Assembly: GCF_019880245.1 (NCBI RefSeq) | Contig: NZ_CP082288.1 | Span: forward strand, 124,001-188,000 | Length of the DNA stretch: 64,000 nt | From: Halobaculum roseum | GTDB lineage: Archaea; Halobacteriota; Halobacteria; Halobacteriales; Haloferacaceae | Direction: 5' to 3' | Part shown: positions 35,994 through 45,477 of the stretch, one piece after another | How positions within the stretch are numbered: position 1 is the stretch's first letter | How the letters are laid out: every line of letters starts with the position of its first letter | Position numbers and translations under genes: made by a program | The notes under the pieces: generated by a model | What the model was told of the DNA's origin: nothing | What the model saw: only the letters and a program-made list of their open reading frames with translations | Databases searched by the model: none

Positions 35994-36283
35994 ATCCGCG
36001 TTCGTTGAGAGGAATTGATATCTTGGCGGTAACATGACTTTCGATGCTGTGGCGGACGGGGGGGACGTTCACGTGCTCGACTGCTACGTCGCCCACGAGC
36101 TTGCGGGCCAGTATCTCGATACCCGACGCGTGCGTCGAAGACTCCGAGGACCTCATCCGGGAAGCCGCTCGCGAATACGTCGCGGATGAGCACCGTGCAG
36201 GATCTTCAGCCCGACGGTCGCTCGAGGGGACTGTCCGCTATGTACAGGGAGTTCAGCTATCTCTGTCGAATCCGATGCCGGCC

Positions 36284-36718
36284 TCACGCGTCTCCGGCGC
36301 CCGCACCCCCGACCACGAGTGTCGGGATGTCCGTCAGTCTGACCACACGTTCTGTCGTGCTTCCGGCGGTGGCAATGCGTGAGAACCCGGTCCGGCCCTG
36401 CGTCCCCATGACGATGAGGTCGACCTCGTAGTCGGCGGCGGCGTCGACGATCTCCTCGCTGGGCGTCCCACGTCGAACGTGGCGCTCGACGCGTACGCCG
36501 CGCTCGTCGCCCAGTGCGGCTACCGTGTCCAGCACCTCCTCGCCGATCTCCTCCTGTTTCTCGACCACGAAATCCCAGTGGCCGCTCGGCCCTGTCTGTT
36601 CGACGACGAACAGCGCGTGGACCATCGCGCCGAACTGCTCAGCGAGATTCATCGCGTGTTCGGCTGCTAGGTCGCTGTGGTCGCTCCCGTCGATCGGAAC
36701 GAGGATACGCTCGTACAT
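36284..36718 (-). CDS. Universal stress protein (UspA family)
   Basis: A 144-residue UspA-fold protein. The N-terminal strand ERILVPIDGSDHSD and the ATP-binding motif VMGTQGRTGFSRIATAGSTT (GxxGxxxxxxxGS/T pattern) are present. One-domain form, probably a homodimer and ATP-binding. The ATG chosen begins at the usual family start. Confidence 0.92.
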   Translation of the reverse strand: MYERILVPIDGSDHSDLAAEHAMNLAEQFGAMVHALFVVEQTGPSGHWDFVVEKQEEIGEEVLDTVAALGDERGVRVERHVRRGTPSEEIVDAAADYEVDLIVMGTQGRTGFSRIATAGSTTERVVRLTDIPTLVVGGAGAGDA

Positions 36719-36846
36719 GCGGCCATCAGCGCGCGGCACGAGAATAAACGGTGGGGGTCGGTCACTAGTCGGTACGCAGGATCGTCCTATCGAGTTTTTC
36801 GATCGGGAAGAGGTGAGAAAATAAAGACCCCGATCGTGTCGCAGGT

Positions 36847-37083
36847 TCAGTACGTGATGACCGCTAGTTCGTCGACGCTCCGAGAGTCGGAGCCGTTCGA
36901 AACGACCGGTTCATCGAGGAGGAGACCATGAACGGTGACAGCTGGATCATTGGTGCGTGGACGGTGTTGCGCCCACGGCTCGGTCTGTCGCCTCCTCGAC
37001 GCTGAAATCACGGTCGAGTTCGGCGGCGGCGTCCGCAAAGTCGGTCGCTGATCCGGATCTGTTTCGCCCTCATACAGGTTCAT
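36847..37083 (-). pseudogene. Possible frameshifted gene remnant
   Basis: One frame begins MNLYEGETDPDQ, the middle reads sensibly in another phase as ATDFADAAAELDRDFSVEEA followed by TDRAVGATPSTHQ and a stop, and the end, AVTVHGLLLDEPVVSNGSDS, is back in the first phase. The alternation suggests a decayed gene. No family recognised; low confidence. Confidence 0.3.
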
Positions 37084-37280
37084 TGATAGTTCAACCCAAC
37101 GCCGCGGGTTCAGGTCCGTTCTCGATCGGCCGAAAACAGCCGTCGAGCGATGCGACCAAGGCCGACGGAACGGCGAGCAACCGCTGTCCGCGAACGACCG
37201 GTCGATCTCTGAGGGCCGTCGAGCGGTTCAACGGATCCGAACCGGTCGAAACCGTCCCGGCAAACGCCGCCTCGTTCACA

Positions 37281-37326
37281 TGTTAACCCCGCAGTTCTTG
37301 CCGGATACGTCACAGTACAGCACTGT
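37281..37326 (+). promoter_or_regulatory. Promoter and inverted repeat upstream of the branched-chain-type ABC operon
   Basis: A TATA-like TGTTAACC at 37281-37288 is followed by an inverted repeat ACAGT-N5-ACTGT at 37312-37326 that abuts the ATG. A repressor bound there would block initiation. Inferred from position only. Confidence 0.3.
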
Positions 37327-38760
37327 ATGAGTGAGCGTATCACACGACGCCGGACGCTGGCCGCGCTGGGTGCGACGGGCATCGCGGGTTTGGCCGGCTG
37401 TGCCGGCGGGAACGGCGGCGACGGAACCGAAACCGACGGAGATACCGCGGCGGCGGACACGGAGACGACCGACGACATGGACGGGACAACGACGGGGAGT
37501 TCGAGCGGGGCGTCCGGGACGGTGAAGATCGGCGTGCTGCAGCCCATCTCGGGCGACCTCCAGTACTACGGGCAACAGGCGCTGTGGGGCTTCTCGTCCG
37601 GGCTCGGGTACAAAGCGGGTGCCGAGCCGTCGGTGACCGCGGAGACCGGCAGCCAGACTGTCACCGTCGGCGACGTGGACTACGAGCTGTACATCCGTGA
37701 CACGCAGTTCTCGGCGGACACCGCCCAGACGCTCGCGACGAACCTGGTCACCGACGAGGAGGTCGACATGCTGTTCGGCTGCGCCTCCTCGGGGGCCGCC
37801 ACCCGCGTGAGCACGACCGTCGCCCAGCAGGCCGGCGTCCCGTACATGGCCGGTCCCGCGGCGTCGGCGTCGCTCACGTCCGGGTCGGAGGCGTGCGCCG
37901 ACAACGTGTTCCGCGCCTCCGAGAACACGGCGATGGACGCGCGCTCGGGCGGGAAGTACGTCGCTCAGGAGTCGGACGTGTCGAGGGTGTTCCTGTTCGG
38001 CGCCGACTACTCGTTCGGCCGCGCCGTCGTCAACAACTACGAGCAGGTGCTCACGAACGAGGGCGTCGAGATCGTCGGCAAGCGGTTCGTCCCGCAGGGC
38101 TACAGCGAGTGGGAGGGGTTGCTCGACAACGCCGTCGAGGCCGGCGCCGAGGGCATCGTCGGCGGGTTCACCGTCGCGACCCTCCCGAACCTGTTCACGA
38201 CGTACCTCCAGGGCGACTACGACTTCACCGTGTTCGGCGGCTTCGCGACCTCGATCACGAACAACGTCGTCGGCGGCCTGCTCCAGAACCAGCTGGGCGA
38301 GCCGCTCACCGAGGAGAAGCTCGACGGCCTCGGCGTCGGTCCGTTCACCACCCGCTACCACTGGAACCAGTACGACAACGAGATCAACTCGGCGTTCGTC
38401 GACGGCTACGTGAACGCCTACGGGCGGGTGCCGGATCTCTTCACCTCGGGGACGTTCACCGCGGCCTCAGCGATCGTGCAGGGCGTCGAGGAGGGCGGCT
38501 CCACCGAGGGCGCCGACATCGCCGAGGCGTTGCGCGGGATGACCGTCGCGGACACGCCGAAGGGGACGGACGCGTACACCTTCCAGGAGTACAACAACCA
38601 GGCCCGATCGGAGATGACCGTCGCGAACGTCGTCCCCACGGCCGACGAGTGGAGCGACGCCTGGGGCGCGGCCGTCCAGCCGAGCGAGCCCGTCGCGCGC
38701 ATCGCGGCCGAGGAGACGACGATCCCGGCCGACAGCGACGACATGAACTGCTCGCTGTAG
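37327..38760 (+). CDS. ABC transporter substrate-binding lipoprotein (branched-chain amino acid/amide type)
   Basis: A 477-residue extracytoplasmic binding protein of the LivJ/UrtA/AmiC class. The Tat signal ITRRRTLAALGATGIAG leads to the lipobox LAGCAGG, then a Thr/Asp/Gly-rich linker of about 40 residues. The periplasmic-binding fold starts at VKIGVLQPISGDLQYYG. Its stop abuts the ATG of the first ATPase with no gap. The ligand could be an amino acid, short-chain amide or urea; the KAS III-like gene at the operon's end hints at a carboxylic acid. Confidence 0.92.
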   Translation: MSERITRRRTLAALGATGIAGLAGCAGGNGGDGTETDGDTAAADTETTDDMDGTTTGSSSGASGTVKIGVLQPISGDLQYYGQQALWGFSSGLGYKAGAEPSVTAETGSQTVTVGDVDYELYIRDTQFSADTAQTLATNLVTDEEVDMLFGCASSGAATRVSTTVAQQAGVPYMAGPAASASLTSGSEACADNVFRASENTAMDARSGGKYVAQESDVSRVFLFGADYSFGRAVVNNYEQVLTNEGVEIVGKRFVPQGYSEWEGLLDNAVEAGAEGIVGGFTVATLPNLFTTYLQGDYDFTVFGGFATSITNNVVGGLLQNQLGEPLTEEKLDGLGVGPFTTRYHWNQYDNEINSAFVDGYVNAYGRVPDLFTSGTFTAASAIVQGVEEGGSTEGADIAEALRGMTVADTPKGTDAYTFQEYNNQARSEMTVANVVPTADEWSDAWGAAVQPSEPVARIAAEETTIPADSDDMNCSL

Positions 38761-39654
38761 ATGCTTCGCACGAGCGGCCTCACGAAGCGGTTCGGCGGGC
38801 TCACCGCCGTCGATGACGTGGACTTCGCGCTCGACGGTGACGAGCTGTGCTCGCTGATCGGCCCCAACGGCGCCGGCAAGACGACGTTCTTCAACCTCCT
38901 CACGGGGGTGCTCGAACCGACCGAGGGCGCCGTCGAATTCCGAGCCGGGAACGGCGGGAGCGTCGACACCGGCAGCGATGAAGCCGACGCGGCGAACGGT
39001 GACACGGACGACACCGACGGCTGGCGCGACATCACCGGCGACGCGCCACACGAGATCGCGTCGCTCGGCGTCCACCGGTCGTACCAGGTGACGAACGTGT
39101 TCCCGAACTCGACCGTGCTGGAGAACGTCCGCGTCGCCGCGCAGGCCGCCGGCGGCGAGGGCACCAACTTCTGGCGAAACGCCGGCCAGCTCGACCGGTA
39201 CATCGAGGAGGCGTACGCGATCCTCGATCGCGTCGACTTGGCGGACAGCGCCGAGGTACCCGCCAGCGCGCTGTCGCACGGGGCGAAGCGCCAACTGGAG
39301 GTCGGGATCGCGCTCGCCGGCGACCCGGACGTGCTCCTGCTCGACGAGCCGAACGCCGGCGTCTCCTCCGAGAGCGTCGACCGCGTCGTCGACCTCATCG
39401 AGGACGTGGCGACGGATCACGCCGTGCTGCTCGTCGAGCACAACATGGACATCGTGATGGAGGTGTCCGACCGCGTCGTCGTGCTCAACCAAGGTGCGGT
39501 TATCGCCGACGACGAACCGGCCGCCGTCAGGGACGATCCCGCCGTCCAGAAGGCGTATCTCGGCGGCTACGAGCCCGGAAGCGCGACCAACGCCGCATCG
39601 TCCGACGCCGGCGACGACGCGGACACGGGAACGAACGGGGGTGAACCGGCGTGA
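38761..39654 (+). CDS. ABC transporter ATPase, LivG-like
   Basis: A 297-residue ATPase. Walker A GPNGAGKTT, signature LSHGAKRQLEVGIAL and Walker B VLLLDEPNAGV are intact, with the LivG-type GYEPG end. An acidic insertion of about 25 residues (around SVDTGSDEADAANGDTDDTD) sits between Walker A and the Q-loop strand, and the C-terminus adds a polar tail. Starts directly after the binding protein and overlaps the next ATPase by four bases. Confidence 0.92.
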   Translation: MLRTSGLTKRFGGLTAVDDVDFALDGDELCSLIGPNGAGKTTFFNLLTGVLEPTEGAVEFRAGNGGSVDTGSDEADAANGDTDDTDGWRDITGDAPHEIASLGVHRSYQVTNVFPNSTVLENVRVAAQAAGGEGTNFWRNAGQLDRYIEEAYAILDRVDLADSAEVPASALSHGAKRQLEVGIALAGDPDVLLLDEPNAGVSSESVDRVVDLIEDVATDHAVLLVEHNMDIVMEVSDRVVVLNQGAVIADDEPAAVRDDPAVQKAYLGGYEPGSATNAASSDAGDDADTGTNGGEPA

Positions 39655-40448
39655 GCGCGGACGCGAGCGCTGAGTCGAACGCGAGTACGGATGCGAGCAC
39701 TGACGCGGACGACCGCGTCGCCGACGAGTCCACGAGCGACGACCGCGGCGACCCGCTGCTCTCGCTGTCGGGCGTCGAGACGTACTACGGCGACAGCCAC
39801 GTGCTCGAGGGCGTCGACCTGGAGGTGTACGAGGGCGAGGTCGTCGCGCTGATGGGGCGAAACGGCGTCGGGAAGACGACGACGCTGCGCTCGGTGTTGC
39901 AGCTCACGCCCCCGCGCGAGGGATCGATCCGATACCGCGGCGAGGAACTCGTGGGGCGAGAGACTCACGAGGTCGCCGCCCGCGGCCTGGGGTGGATCCC
40001 CGAGAACAGGCGTATGTTCGGACAGCTCACCGTCGAGGAGAACGTCCGCGTGGCCGTCCCGGCCGCCGACGACGCCGACGAGGCGCTGGATCTGGCATTC
40101 GACACGTTCCCGGACCTCCGGGAGCGATGCGACGCGAAGGCGGGCGACCTCTCGGGCGGGCAACAGCAGATGCTCTCCATCGCCCGCGGGCTCGTCGGCG
40201 AGAACGACCTGTTGCTCGTCGACGAGCCCAGCGAGGGGCTGGCGCCGCTCATCGTCGAGGCCGTCGCGGAGGCGCTGACTGAGGCGGCCAGCGACACGAC
40301 GATGCTGCTGGTCGAACAGAACCTCCCGCTCGCGCTCGACGTGGCCGACCGGTTCTACGTGCTCGATCACGGCACCGTCGTCGACGAGGGCGACACCGAC
40401 GCCGTCAGCGCCGACGGCGACCGACTCCGGAGGTACCTCTCGGCATGA
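39651..40448 (+). CDS. ABC transporter ATPase, LivF-like
   Basis: A 265-residue ATPase started by GTG in a GTGA overlap with the preceding stop. A Ser/Asp-rich leader of about 35 residues precedes LLSLSGVETYYGDSHVLEGV. Walker A GRNGVGKTT, LSGGQQQML and LLLVDEPSEGLAP are complete. Partner of the LivG-like subunit. Confidence 0.92.
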   Translation: MSADASAESNASTDASTDADDRVADESTSDDRGDPLLSLSGVETYYGDSHVLEGVDLEVYEGEVVALMGRNGVGKTTTLRSVLQLTPPREGSIRYRGEELVGRETHEVAARGLGWIPENRRMFGQLTVEENVRVAVPAADDADEALDLAFDTFPDLRERCDAKAGDLSGGQQQMLSIARGLVGENDLLLVDEPSEGLAPLIVEAVAEALTEAASDTTMLLVEQNLPLALDVADRFYVLDHGTVVDEGDTDAVSADGDRLRRYLSA

Positions 40449-41503
40449 GCGCGATCGCTCACGCGGCGGCGTCGCTGGCCTCGCTCGCGCCCGCCGGAGC
40501 CGCGCTCCCCCTGCAGTTCACGGACGCGTTGATCGAGTTCCTCTCGCCGACGACGCTCGCGGACGTGATCGTTCGCGGGATCGCCGAGGCGAGCCTCTAC
40601 GTGATGATCGCCGCCGGCCTGACGCTGGTGTTCGGGCTGATGGGCGTGCTCAACTTCGCCCACGGGTCGCTGACGATGCTGGGCGCGTACCTCGGCGGGC
40701 TGGTGCTCGTGACCGTAGTCGCGCAGTCGACCGGCGGGGCCGGGCGACTGCTCGCGTTCGGCGTCGCCGTCGTCGTCGCCTTCGGCGCGCTCGCAGCGCT
40801 CGGCGGCGGGCTGGAGATCGGGCTCGTGCGGCCGATCTACGACCGGCCACCGCTGTATCAGATCCTGCTCACCTTCGGCGTGACGCTGGTGCTCGACGAG
40901 CTGGCGCGCATCGTCGTGCTGTTCTACGGCCTGCAGCCGACGACCGTCTGGCAGGACGTGCTCGGGACGAAGCCGGCGTTCCTCGCCGACTCGCTCGGCG
41001 TCGCCGGCGTCTCCGCGAGCGGGCTGGAGCTGTTCCACATCCTGTTCGGCGTCGCGACCGTCGTCGGCGTCCACCTGTTTCTCACCCGGACGCGCTACGG
41101 GCTGTTCGTGCGCGCCGGCGGCGAGGACAGCGAGATGCTGTCGGCGCTCGGCGTCGACGTGAACCGGGTGTTCACCGTCGTGTTCGCGCTCGGGACCGGC
41201 ATCGCCGGCGCCGCAGGCGTGCTGCTCGCGTGGGACCCCTCGTGGGGCGCGTCGGTACCGCTGGCTGCTGAAACGCTGCTCCCGGCGTTCGTCGTCGTGA
41301 TCGTCGGCGGACTGGGAACCTTCCGCGGCACCGTCGTCGCGGCGCTGATCGTCGGCCTGGTCGACTCGTCGATGACGTGGTGGTTCCAGAACTTCGTCGA
41401 CTTCACCGGCCTGCCGGAGATGGTGGTGTTCCTCGTGCTCGTGATCACGCTGATCGTGAAGCCGCAGGGCCTCTACGGCGTCTCGGAGGTGGGGGGCCAT
41501 TAG
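40445..41503 (+). CDS. ABC transporter permease, LivH-like
   Basis: A 352-residue permease with about eight hydrophobic segments. LTLVFGLMGVLNFAHGSLTM is the characteristic LivH opening; the coupling loop EDSEMLSALGVDVNRVF lies in the C-half. ATGA overlap with the second ATPase gene. Its TAG stop lies inside the sequence ATTAG, which may start the next gene. Confidence 0.92.
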   Translation: MSAIAHAAASLASLAPAGAALPLQFTDALIEFLSPTTLADVIVRGIAEASLYVMIAAGLTLVFGLMGVLNFAHGSLTMLGAYLGGLVLVTVVAQSTGGAGRLLAFGVAVVVAFGALAALGGGLEIGLVRPIYDRPPLYQILLTFGVTLVLDELARIVVLFYGLQPTTVWQDVLGTKPAFLADSLGVAGVSASGLELFHILFGVATVVGVHLFLTRTRYGLFVRAGGEDSEMLSALGVDVNRVFTVVFALGTGIAGAAGVLLAWDPSWGASVPLAAETLLPAFVVVIVGGLGTFRGTVVAALIVGLVDSSMTWWFQNFVDFTGLPEMVVFLVLVITLIVKPQGLYGVSEVGGH

Positions 41504-41744
41504 CTCACCCGACGACGGCTCCGCGGACGGAGCCGACTCCGAAGCACGCGCCGACACGGGCGACGCGGACTCCGGATCCGCCGGGACGACCGTCGGCGAC
41601 GGCGGGGAGTCCGTCGACGCGACGGCGGACACCGACGCCGTCGACGGCGCCGTCGACGCCGCGACCGCGATCGAGCGGTACGGGGGCGGGACGGACACCG
41701 CGTGGTACCGGCAGTACGCCGAGGACCATCTGGTCCACCTGGTC

Positions 41745-42944
41745 GTGATACTCGCGTTCGCCGCGTACCCCGGCGTATACGCCCTGCTCGTGAACTCCGG
41801 GCTCTCGGCGGAAGTCACCGCCCTGTTGCCCCGGATCGAGACGCTCGTCGTCGTGTTGTTCTTCGCGCTGTTCGCGATGTCGTTCGACTTCATCAGCGGC
41901 TACACCGGCTATCTCTCCTTCGGGCACGCGGCGTTCTACGGCACCGGCGCCTACCTCGTCGCGCTCGCGGCCAACGGGAAGATCCCGCTGTTGGGTCCGG
42001 AGACACCGTTCATGCTGCTGCTCGTGCTCGCTGGCGTCGCCGCCGCGGTGCTGGCGCTCGCCATCGGGAGCGTGTCGTTCCGCCTGTCGGGCGTCTACTT
42101 CGCGATGATCACCCTCGGGTTCTCGCAAGTGTTGTACGTGTTCATGCGAGACTGGGACTTCGTCTCCTCGGCGCCGCGAGACGGCGTCGCGGTGACGGGC
42201 ACGTTCGAGGGGTTCCGGATCGGCGTCCCCGGCGTCGACGGGCTCTCGGTCGCGATCGGGCAGCTCACGGGCGACTCGATCGAGGGGCTGTTCGGCTTCA
42301 TCAATCTCTCGCCGACCGAGGTGTCGTTCTACGCCATCGGGGCGGTGGTGCTCGTGTGTTACCTCGCGATGCAGCGGCTCGTCCACTCGCCGTTCGGGCG
42401 GACGCTGATCGCGATCCGCGAGAACGAGGAGCGTGCCCGGGCGATCGGGTACAACACCTACGCGTACAAGCTCGGGGCCTTCGTCGTCTCCGGCTTCTTC
42501 GCCGGGATCGCCGGCGCGCTGTTCGTCGGGTTCCGGCGCTCGGTGACGCCCGAGAACGGGTTCTACTTCCTCGTCGCCGGCGACGCGCTGTTGGTGTCGA
42601 TCATCGGCGGGTTCGGCACGCTGGCCGGGCCGCTGTACGGCGAGCTGTTCGACGCGACCGTCCGCGAGTTCCTCTCGAAGGAGGGCGGCGGCGGCGGTTT
42701 GCTGCCGTATCTGCGCGCGAACGTCGGCGACGCGACGCTCGCGACCGAGATATACAATGGACTCACGGTCGCCGAGGCCATCGACACGTTCCTGAACGGC
42801 CACGCCGCGCTGTACGTCGGCCTGCTGTTCGTCCTGTTCGTGTTGTACGTCCCGAACGGCCTGCTCGGCACCGCCCGCGACCGCATGGGTGGCAGGCTGG
42901 CGAAGGCCGTCCCGCGTCACCTCCGGCGGTGGTTCGATGGCTGA
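41745..42944 (+). CDS. ABC transporter permease, LivM-like (true start probably upstream)
   Basis: From the GTG given here, 399 residues, with the LivM signature FDFISGYTGYLSFGHAAFYG and coupling loop ENEERARAIGYNTYAYKLGA. The frame is open upstream for 82 codons to ATT at 41499, which overlaps the LivH stop (ATTAG). That stretch reads as a haloarchaeal acidic leader followed by AIERYGGGTDTAWYRQYAED, which looks coding. It contains no ATG, GTG or TTG. The protein may therefore start at a non-canonical ATT, with about 480 residues. Its stop overlaps the next gene by 8 nt. Confidence 0.88.
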   Translation: MILAFAAYPGVYALLVNSGLSAEVTALLPRIETLVVVLFFALFAMSFDFISGYTGYLSFGHAAFYGTGAYLVALAANGKIPLLGPETPFMLLLVLAGVAAAVLALAIGSVSFRLSGVYFAMITLGFSQVLYVFMRDWDFVSSAPRDGVAVTGTFEGFRIGVPGVDGLSVAIGQLTGDSIEGLFGFINLSPTEVSFYAIGAVVLVCYLAMQRLVHSPFGRTLIAIRENEERARAIGYNTYAYKLGAFVVSGFFAGIAGALFVGFRRSVTPENGFYFLVAGDALLVSIIGGFGTLAGPLYGELFDATVREFLSKEGGGGGLLPYLRANVGDATLATEIYNGLTVAEAIDTFLNGHAALYVGLLFVLFVLYVPNGLLGTARDRMGGRLAKAVPRHLRRWFDG

Positions 42945-44001
42945 GGGGCGGACCGTCGGCCTCACCGGCCTCGGCACGTACGTGCCCGACGAGGTGTTGA
43001 CCGGGGAGGAGATCGGGGAGATCAGTGGGATCCCCGAGGAGATCGTCATCGAGAAGATGGGCATGCGCGAGAAGCGCGTCTGCCCGCCCGACGACGACCA
43101 CGTGAGCGACATGTGCGTCGCGGCGGGTCGCGAGGCGCTGGCGGACGCCGGCGTCGACCCGGGTTCCCTCGATCTGGTGCTGTATCACGGCAGCGAGTAC
43201 AAGGACCACGTCGTCTGGTCGGCCGCCGCGGACGTGGCCGAGCGCCTCGGCGCGGACGACGCCTACGCCCACGAGTCGTACGCGCTGTGTGCGGGCGCGC
43301 CGATCGCGATCCGGCACACGGCCGCCCAGCTCCGCGTCGGCGACATCGACCGCGCGCTGCTGGTCGCCGCGAGTCGCGAGGAGGACCTGGTCGACTACGC
43401 CGACGGGGACGCGAGCTTCATGTTTAACTTCGGTTCGGGCGCGGCCGCGACGGTTCTGGAGGCCGACCCCGGGGACGACCGGACGCGGGCAGTCGTCCGC
43501 GAGTCGGCGGCGACGACCGACGGGGGCTTCTCCCGCGACGTGGTGATGCCCGCGGGCGGGTCGGCGAAGCCGCCGAGCCGCGAGACCGTCGAGACGGGCG
43601 AGCACACGCTGACGGTTCCCGACCCGGATGACATGAAGGAACGACTCGCGGACGTGTCGGCGCCGTCGTTCCTGTCGGTCGCCGACGAGGCGCTAACCGG
43701 CTCCGGATACGAGCGCGACGACATCGACTTCCTGGCGCTCACCCACATGAAGCGGTCGTTCCACGGGTACCTGTGTGACGAACTCGGCGTCGACGACGGC
43801 GGCCAGTACTACCTGGACGACTACGGCCACGTCCAGAGCGCCGATCAGGCGCTCGCACTCCGGGAGGGACTCGACCTGGGACGCGTCGCCGACGGCGACG
43901 TGGTCCTCTTTCTCGCGGCGGGGACCGGCTACACGTGGGCGGCGACCGTGTTGGAGTGGACCGTCGCTGAGTCGTCGGCCCCGTCGAAACCTCCGGAGTG
44001 A
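42937..44001 (+). CDS. KAS III-like (3-oxoacyl-ACP synthase III family) enzyme
   Basis: A 354-residue thiolase-fold protein of the FabH class, starting MAEGRTVGLTGLGTYVPDEV. The nucleophile is Cys118 in SYALCAGAP and the His is H270 in FLALTHMKRSF. The position normally Asn reads YGHVQSADQ, so a second His (H298) replaces it. Archaeal lipids are isoprenoid and need no FabH, so the enzyme probably transfers or condenses an acyl group in another pathway. It overlaps the LivM-like gene by 8 nt and is thus expressed with the importer, suggesting it acts on the imported acid after activation. Confidence 0.85.
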   Translation: MAEGRTVGLTGLGTYVPDEVLTGEEIGEISGIPEEIVIEKMGMREKRVCPPDDDHVSDMCVAAGREALADAGVDPGSLDLVLYHGSEYKDHVVWSAAADVAERLGADDAYAHESYALCAGAPIAIRHTAAQLRVGDIDRALLVAASREEDLVDYADGDASFMFNFGSGAAATVLEADPGDDRTRAVVRESAATTDGGFSRDVVMPAGGSAKPPSRETVETGEHTLTVPDPDDMKERLADVSAPSFLSVADEALTGSGYERDDIDFLALTHMKRSFHGYLCDELGVDDGGQYYLDDYGHVQSADQALALREGLDLGRVADGDVVLFLAAGTGYTWAATVLEWTVAESSAPSKPPE

Positions 44002-44096
44002 CGATCGTGGGACCAACGCGTTCTCCTGTCCGCCGTGAGACGCCGACCGGAGGACGGTGCAGAAGAGATATTGTTCCACGTACGGACGTGTAAACG

Positions 44097-45290
44097 ATGC
44101 CCTCCAGACGCGCGGTACTTGCCGGACTCGCCGGCGGAGCCGTCGGCTCCCTCGCGGGGTGTGTGAACACCGCCGGAACCTCAGCGGAGCCGGGAACGGA
44201 CTCGAATACGGACTGGCCGATGTTCGGCGCGGATCGTCTGCGGTCGGGATACGTTCCCTCGGCGGCCGCTCCACGGTCCGCGCCCGGTGAGCGATTCACG
44301 GCCTCGCTCGAGGGAACGCCCATCGGCCAACCCATCGTTGCCGACGGAACCGTCCTCCAGTCGACGTGGTACGGTATCGAGGCGTTCGACGCGGCCGACG
44401 GCGAGTCGCTGTGGCGGTTCCGGGACGAGGAACCGGAAGACACGGCCGTCCAGTACCAGCCGCCGGCCGTTCACGACGGGGTCGCATACGTGGGAACGGA
44501 ATCGGGCCTCGTCGCGCTCGATGCGGGATCGGGCGAGGTGCGATGGCGCGTGGAAACGGACAGTCGGGTCTCGGCACCGCCGGTAGCGGGGTACGACTGG
44601 ACCCACCTCTACGTCGGGACGGTCGAGGGAACCCTCCTCGACGTGGTGCTCGAGGGAGGGAGTTCCGAACCCCCGGGGACGGTCCAGTGGACGAAATCCG
44701 TGTACGGGGAGATCGTCAGGCTCGTCGCTTCGAACGTTGCCGGTGTGACCGCGGGGACGAGTGGCGGGGAGGTGTTCATGGTGTACGACGGCCGTGGGCT
44801 CTGGCGCACGAAAGTTCCCGGCGGCGTCACCGCGATGACGGCCGAACGGGGCAACTCGCTGTACGTCGCGACCTTCGGCGGGGGCGTCCTCAAGCTACGA
44901 ACCGCCGCCCACGCCGGCCGTGTGAGCTGGCACGCCGAGGAGGGACCGGTCGCACAGGGGCTACTCGTTCGTGCCGCCGGCGGGGTCCACGGTGCCGATG
45001 GCGGCGGCCTCACGTCGCTGCGTACCGATGACGGAGGCGAACGCTGGACGTTCGACGACGCCGCGAGCAGCGTTCCCGCAGCCGCCGGCGACACGCTGTA
45101 TATCGGCGGGGAGGACAGAATCCTCGCGTACAAACTCGACGGCGGGACCGGCGTCGGCGGAGCACGGATCGACCCACTGCGGTGGCAGTACACGCACGAG
45201 GGCGGGTACGTCTCGGGCGTGAGTGTCGCGGACGGTGCCGTCTTCGCGGCCGTCGGTGACGACGATCGGCGGATCCTCGCGCTGGAGTGA
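44097..45290 (+). CDS. Secreted PQQ-like beta-propeller lipoprotein
   Basis: A 397-residue protein. The signal MPSRRAVLAGLAGGAVGSLA with lipobox LAGCVN marks a Tat-exported lipoprotein. The remainder is a propeller of PQQ/WD-like blades (GIEAFDAADGESLWRF, GLVALDAGSGEVRWRV, SLRTDDGGERWTF). Such proteins may scaffold or, with cofactor, act as dehydrogenases; the catalytic residues of PQQ enzymes are not evident. A TATA-like GATATTG about 30 nt before the ATG implies its own leaderless promoter. Confidence 0.85.
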   Translation: MPSRRAVLAGLAGGAVGSLAGCVNTAGTSAEPGTDSNTDWPMFGADRLRSGYVPSAAAPRSAPGERFTASLEGTPIGQPIVADGTVLQSTWYGIEAFDAADGESLWRFRDEEPEDTAVQYQPPAVHDGVAYVGTESGLVALDAGSGEVRWRVETDSRVSAPPVAGYDWTHLYVGTVEGTLLDVVLEGGSSEPPGTVQWTKSVYGEIVRLVASNVAGVTAGTSGGEVFMVYDGRGLWRTKVPGGVTAMTAERGNSLYVATFGGGVLKLRTAAHAGRVSWHAEEGPVAQGLLVRAAGGVHGADGGGLTSLRTDDGGERWTFDDAASSVPAAAGDTLYIGGEDRILAYKLDGGTGVGGARIDPLRWQYTHEGGYVSGVSVADGAVFAAVGDDDRRILALE

Positions 45291-45444
45291 TCCGGCGCGA
45301 TTCGTGAGTGCCCCCTGTATTTGACAGGCCGACTCCTCGAGCTTAGATCCCCGGCAGTCTTCATCGGAGCGGCTCGGGACGTCTCGGACGCGGGGAAACC
45401 CGTCAGTCGGAACGATGAACCGGTAATCGGCCACGGTCAAGCCA

Positions 45445-45453
45445 ATACTTATC
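45445..45453 (+). promoter_or_regulatory. TATA-like box of the acyl-CoA dehydrogenase gene
   Basis: ATACTTATC lies about 29 nt before the ATG, the spacing expected for a leaderless haloarchaeal transcript of the run acyl-CoA dehydrogenase, ApgM-like, SelD-like, NadM. Confidence 0.45.
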
Positions 45454-45477
45454 CACCGGAGTGCGAATCGGTATCAT

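Larger units (their letters stand above)
36719..37326. other. Intergenic region before the branched-chain-type ABC operon
   Basis: A 608-nt gap holding the possible remnant at 36847-37083 and the promoter of the ABC operon. Between 37090 and 37275 open frames cross in several phases but none is convincing. Confidence 0.4.

Noticed and set aside
36040-36193. Minus-strand fragment (MLIRDVFASGFPDEVLGVFD, and GIEILARKLVGDVAVEHVNV in another phase)
   Set aside because: Possibly a degraded gene, but the two phases do not build a recognisable domain and no stop/start structure supports it.
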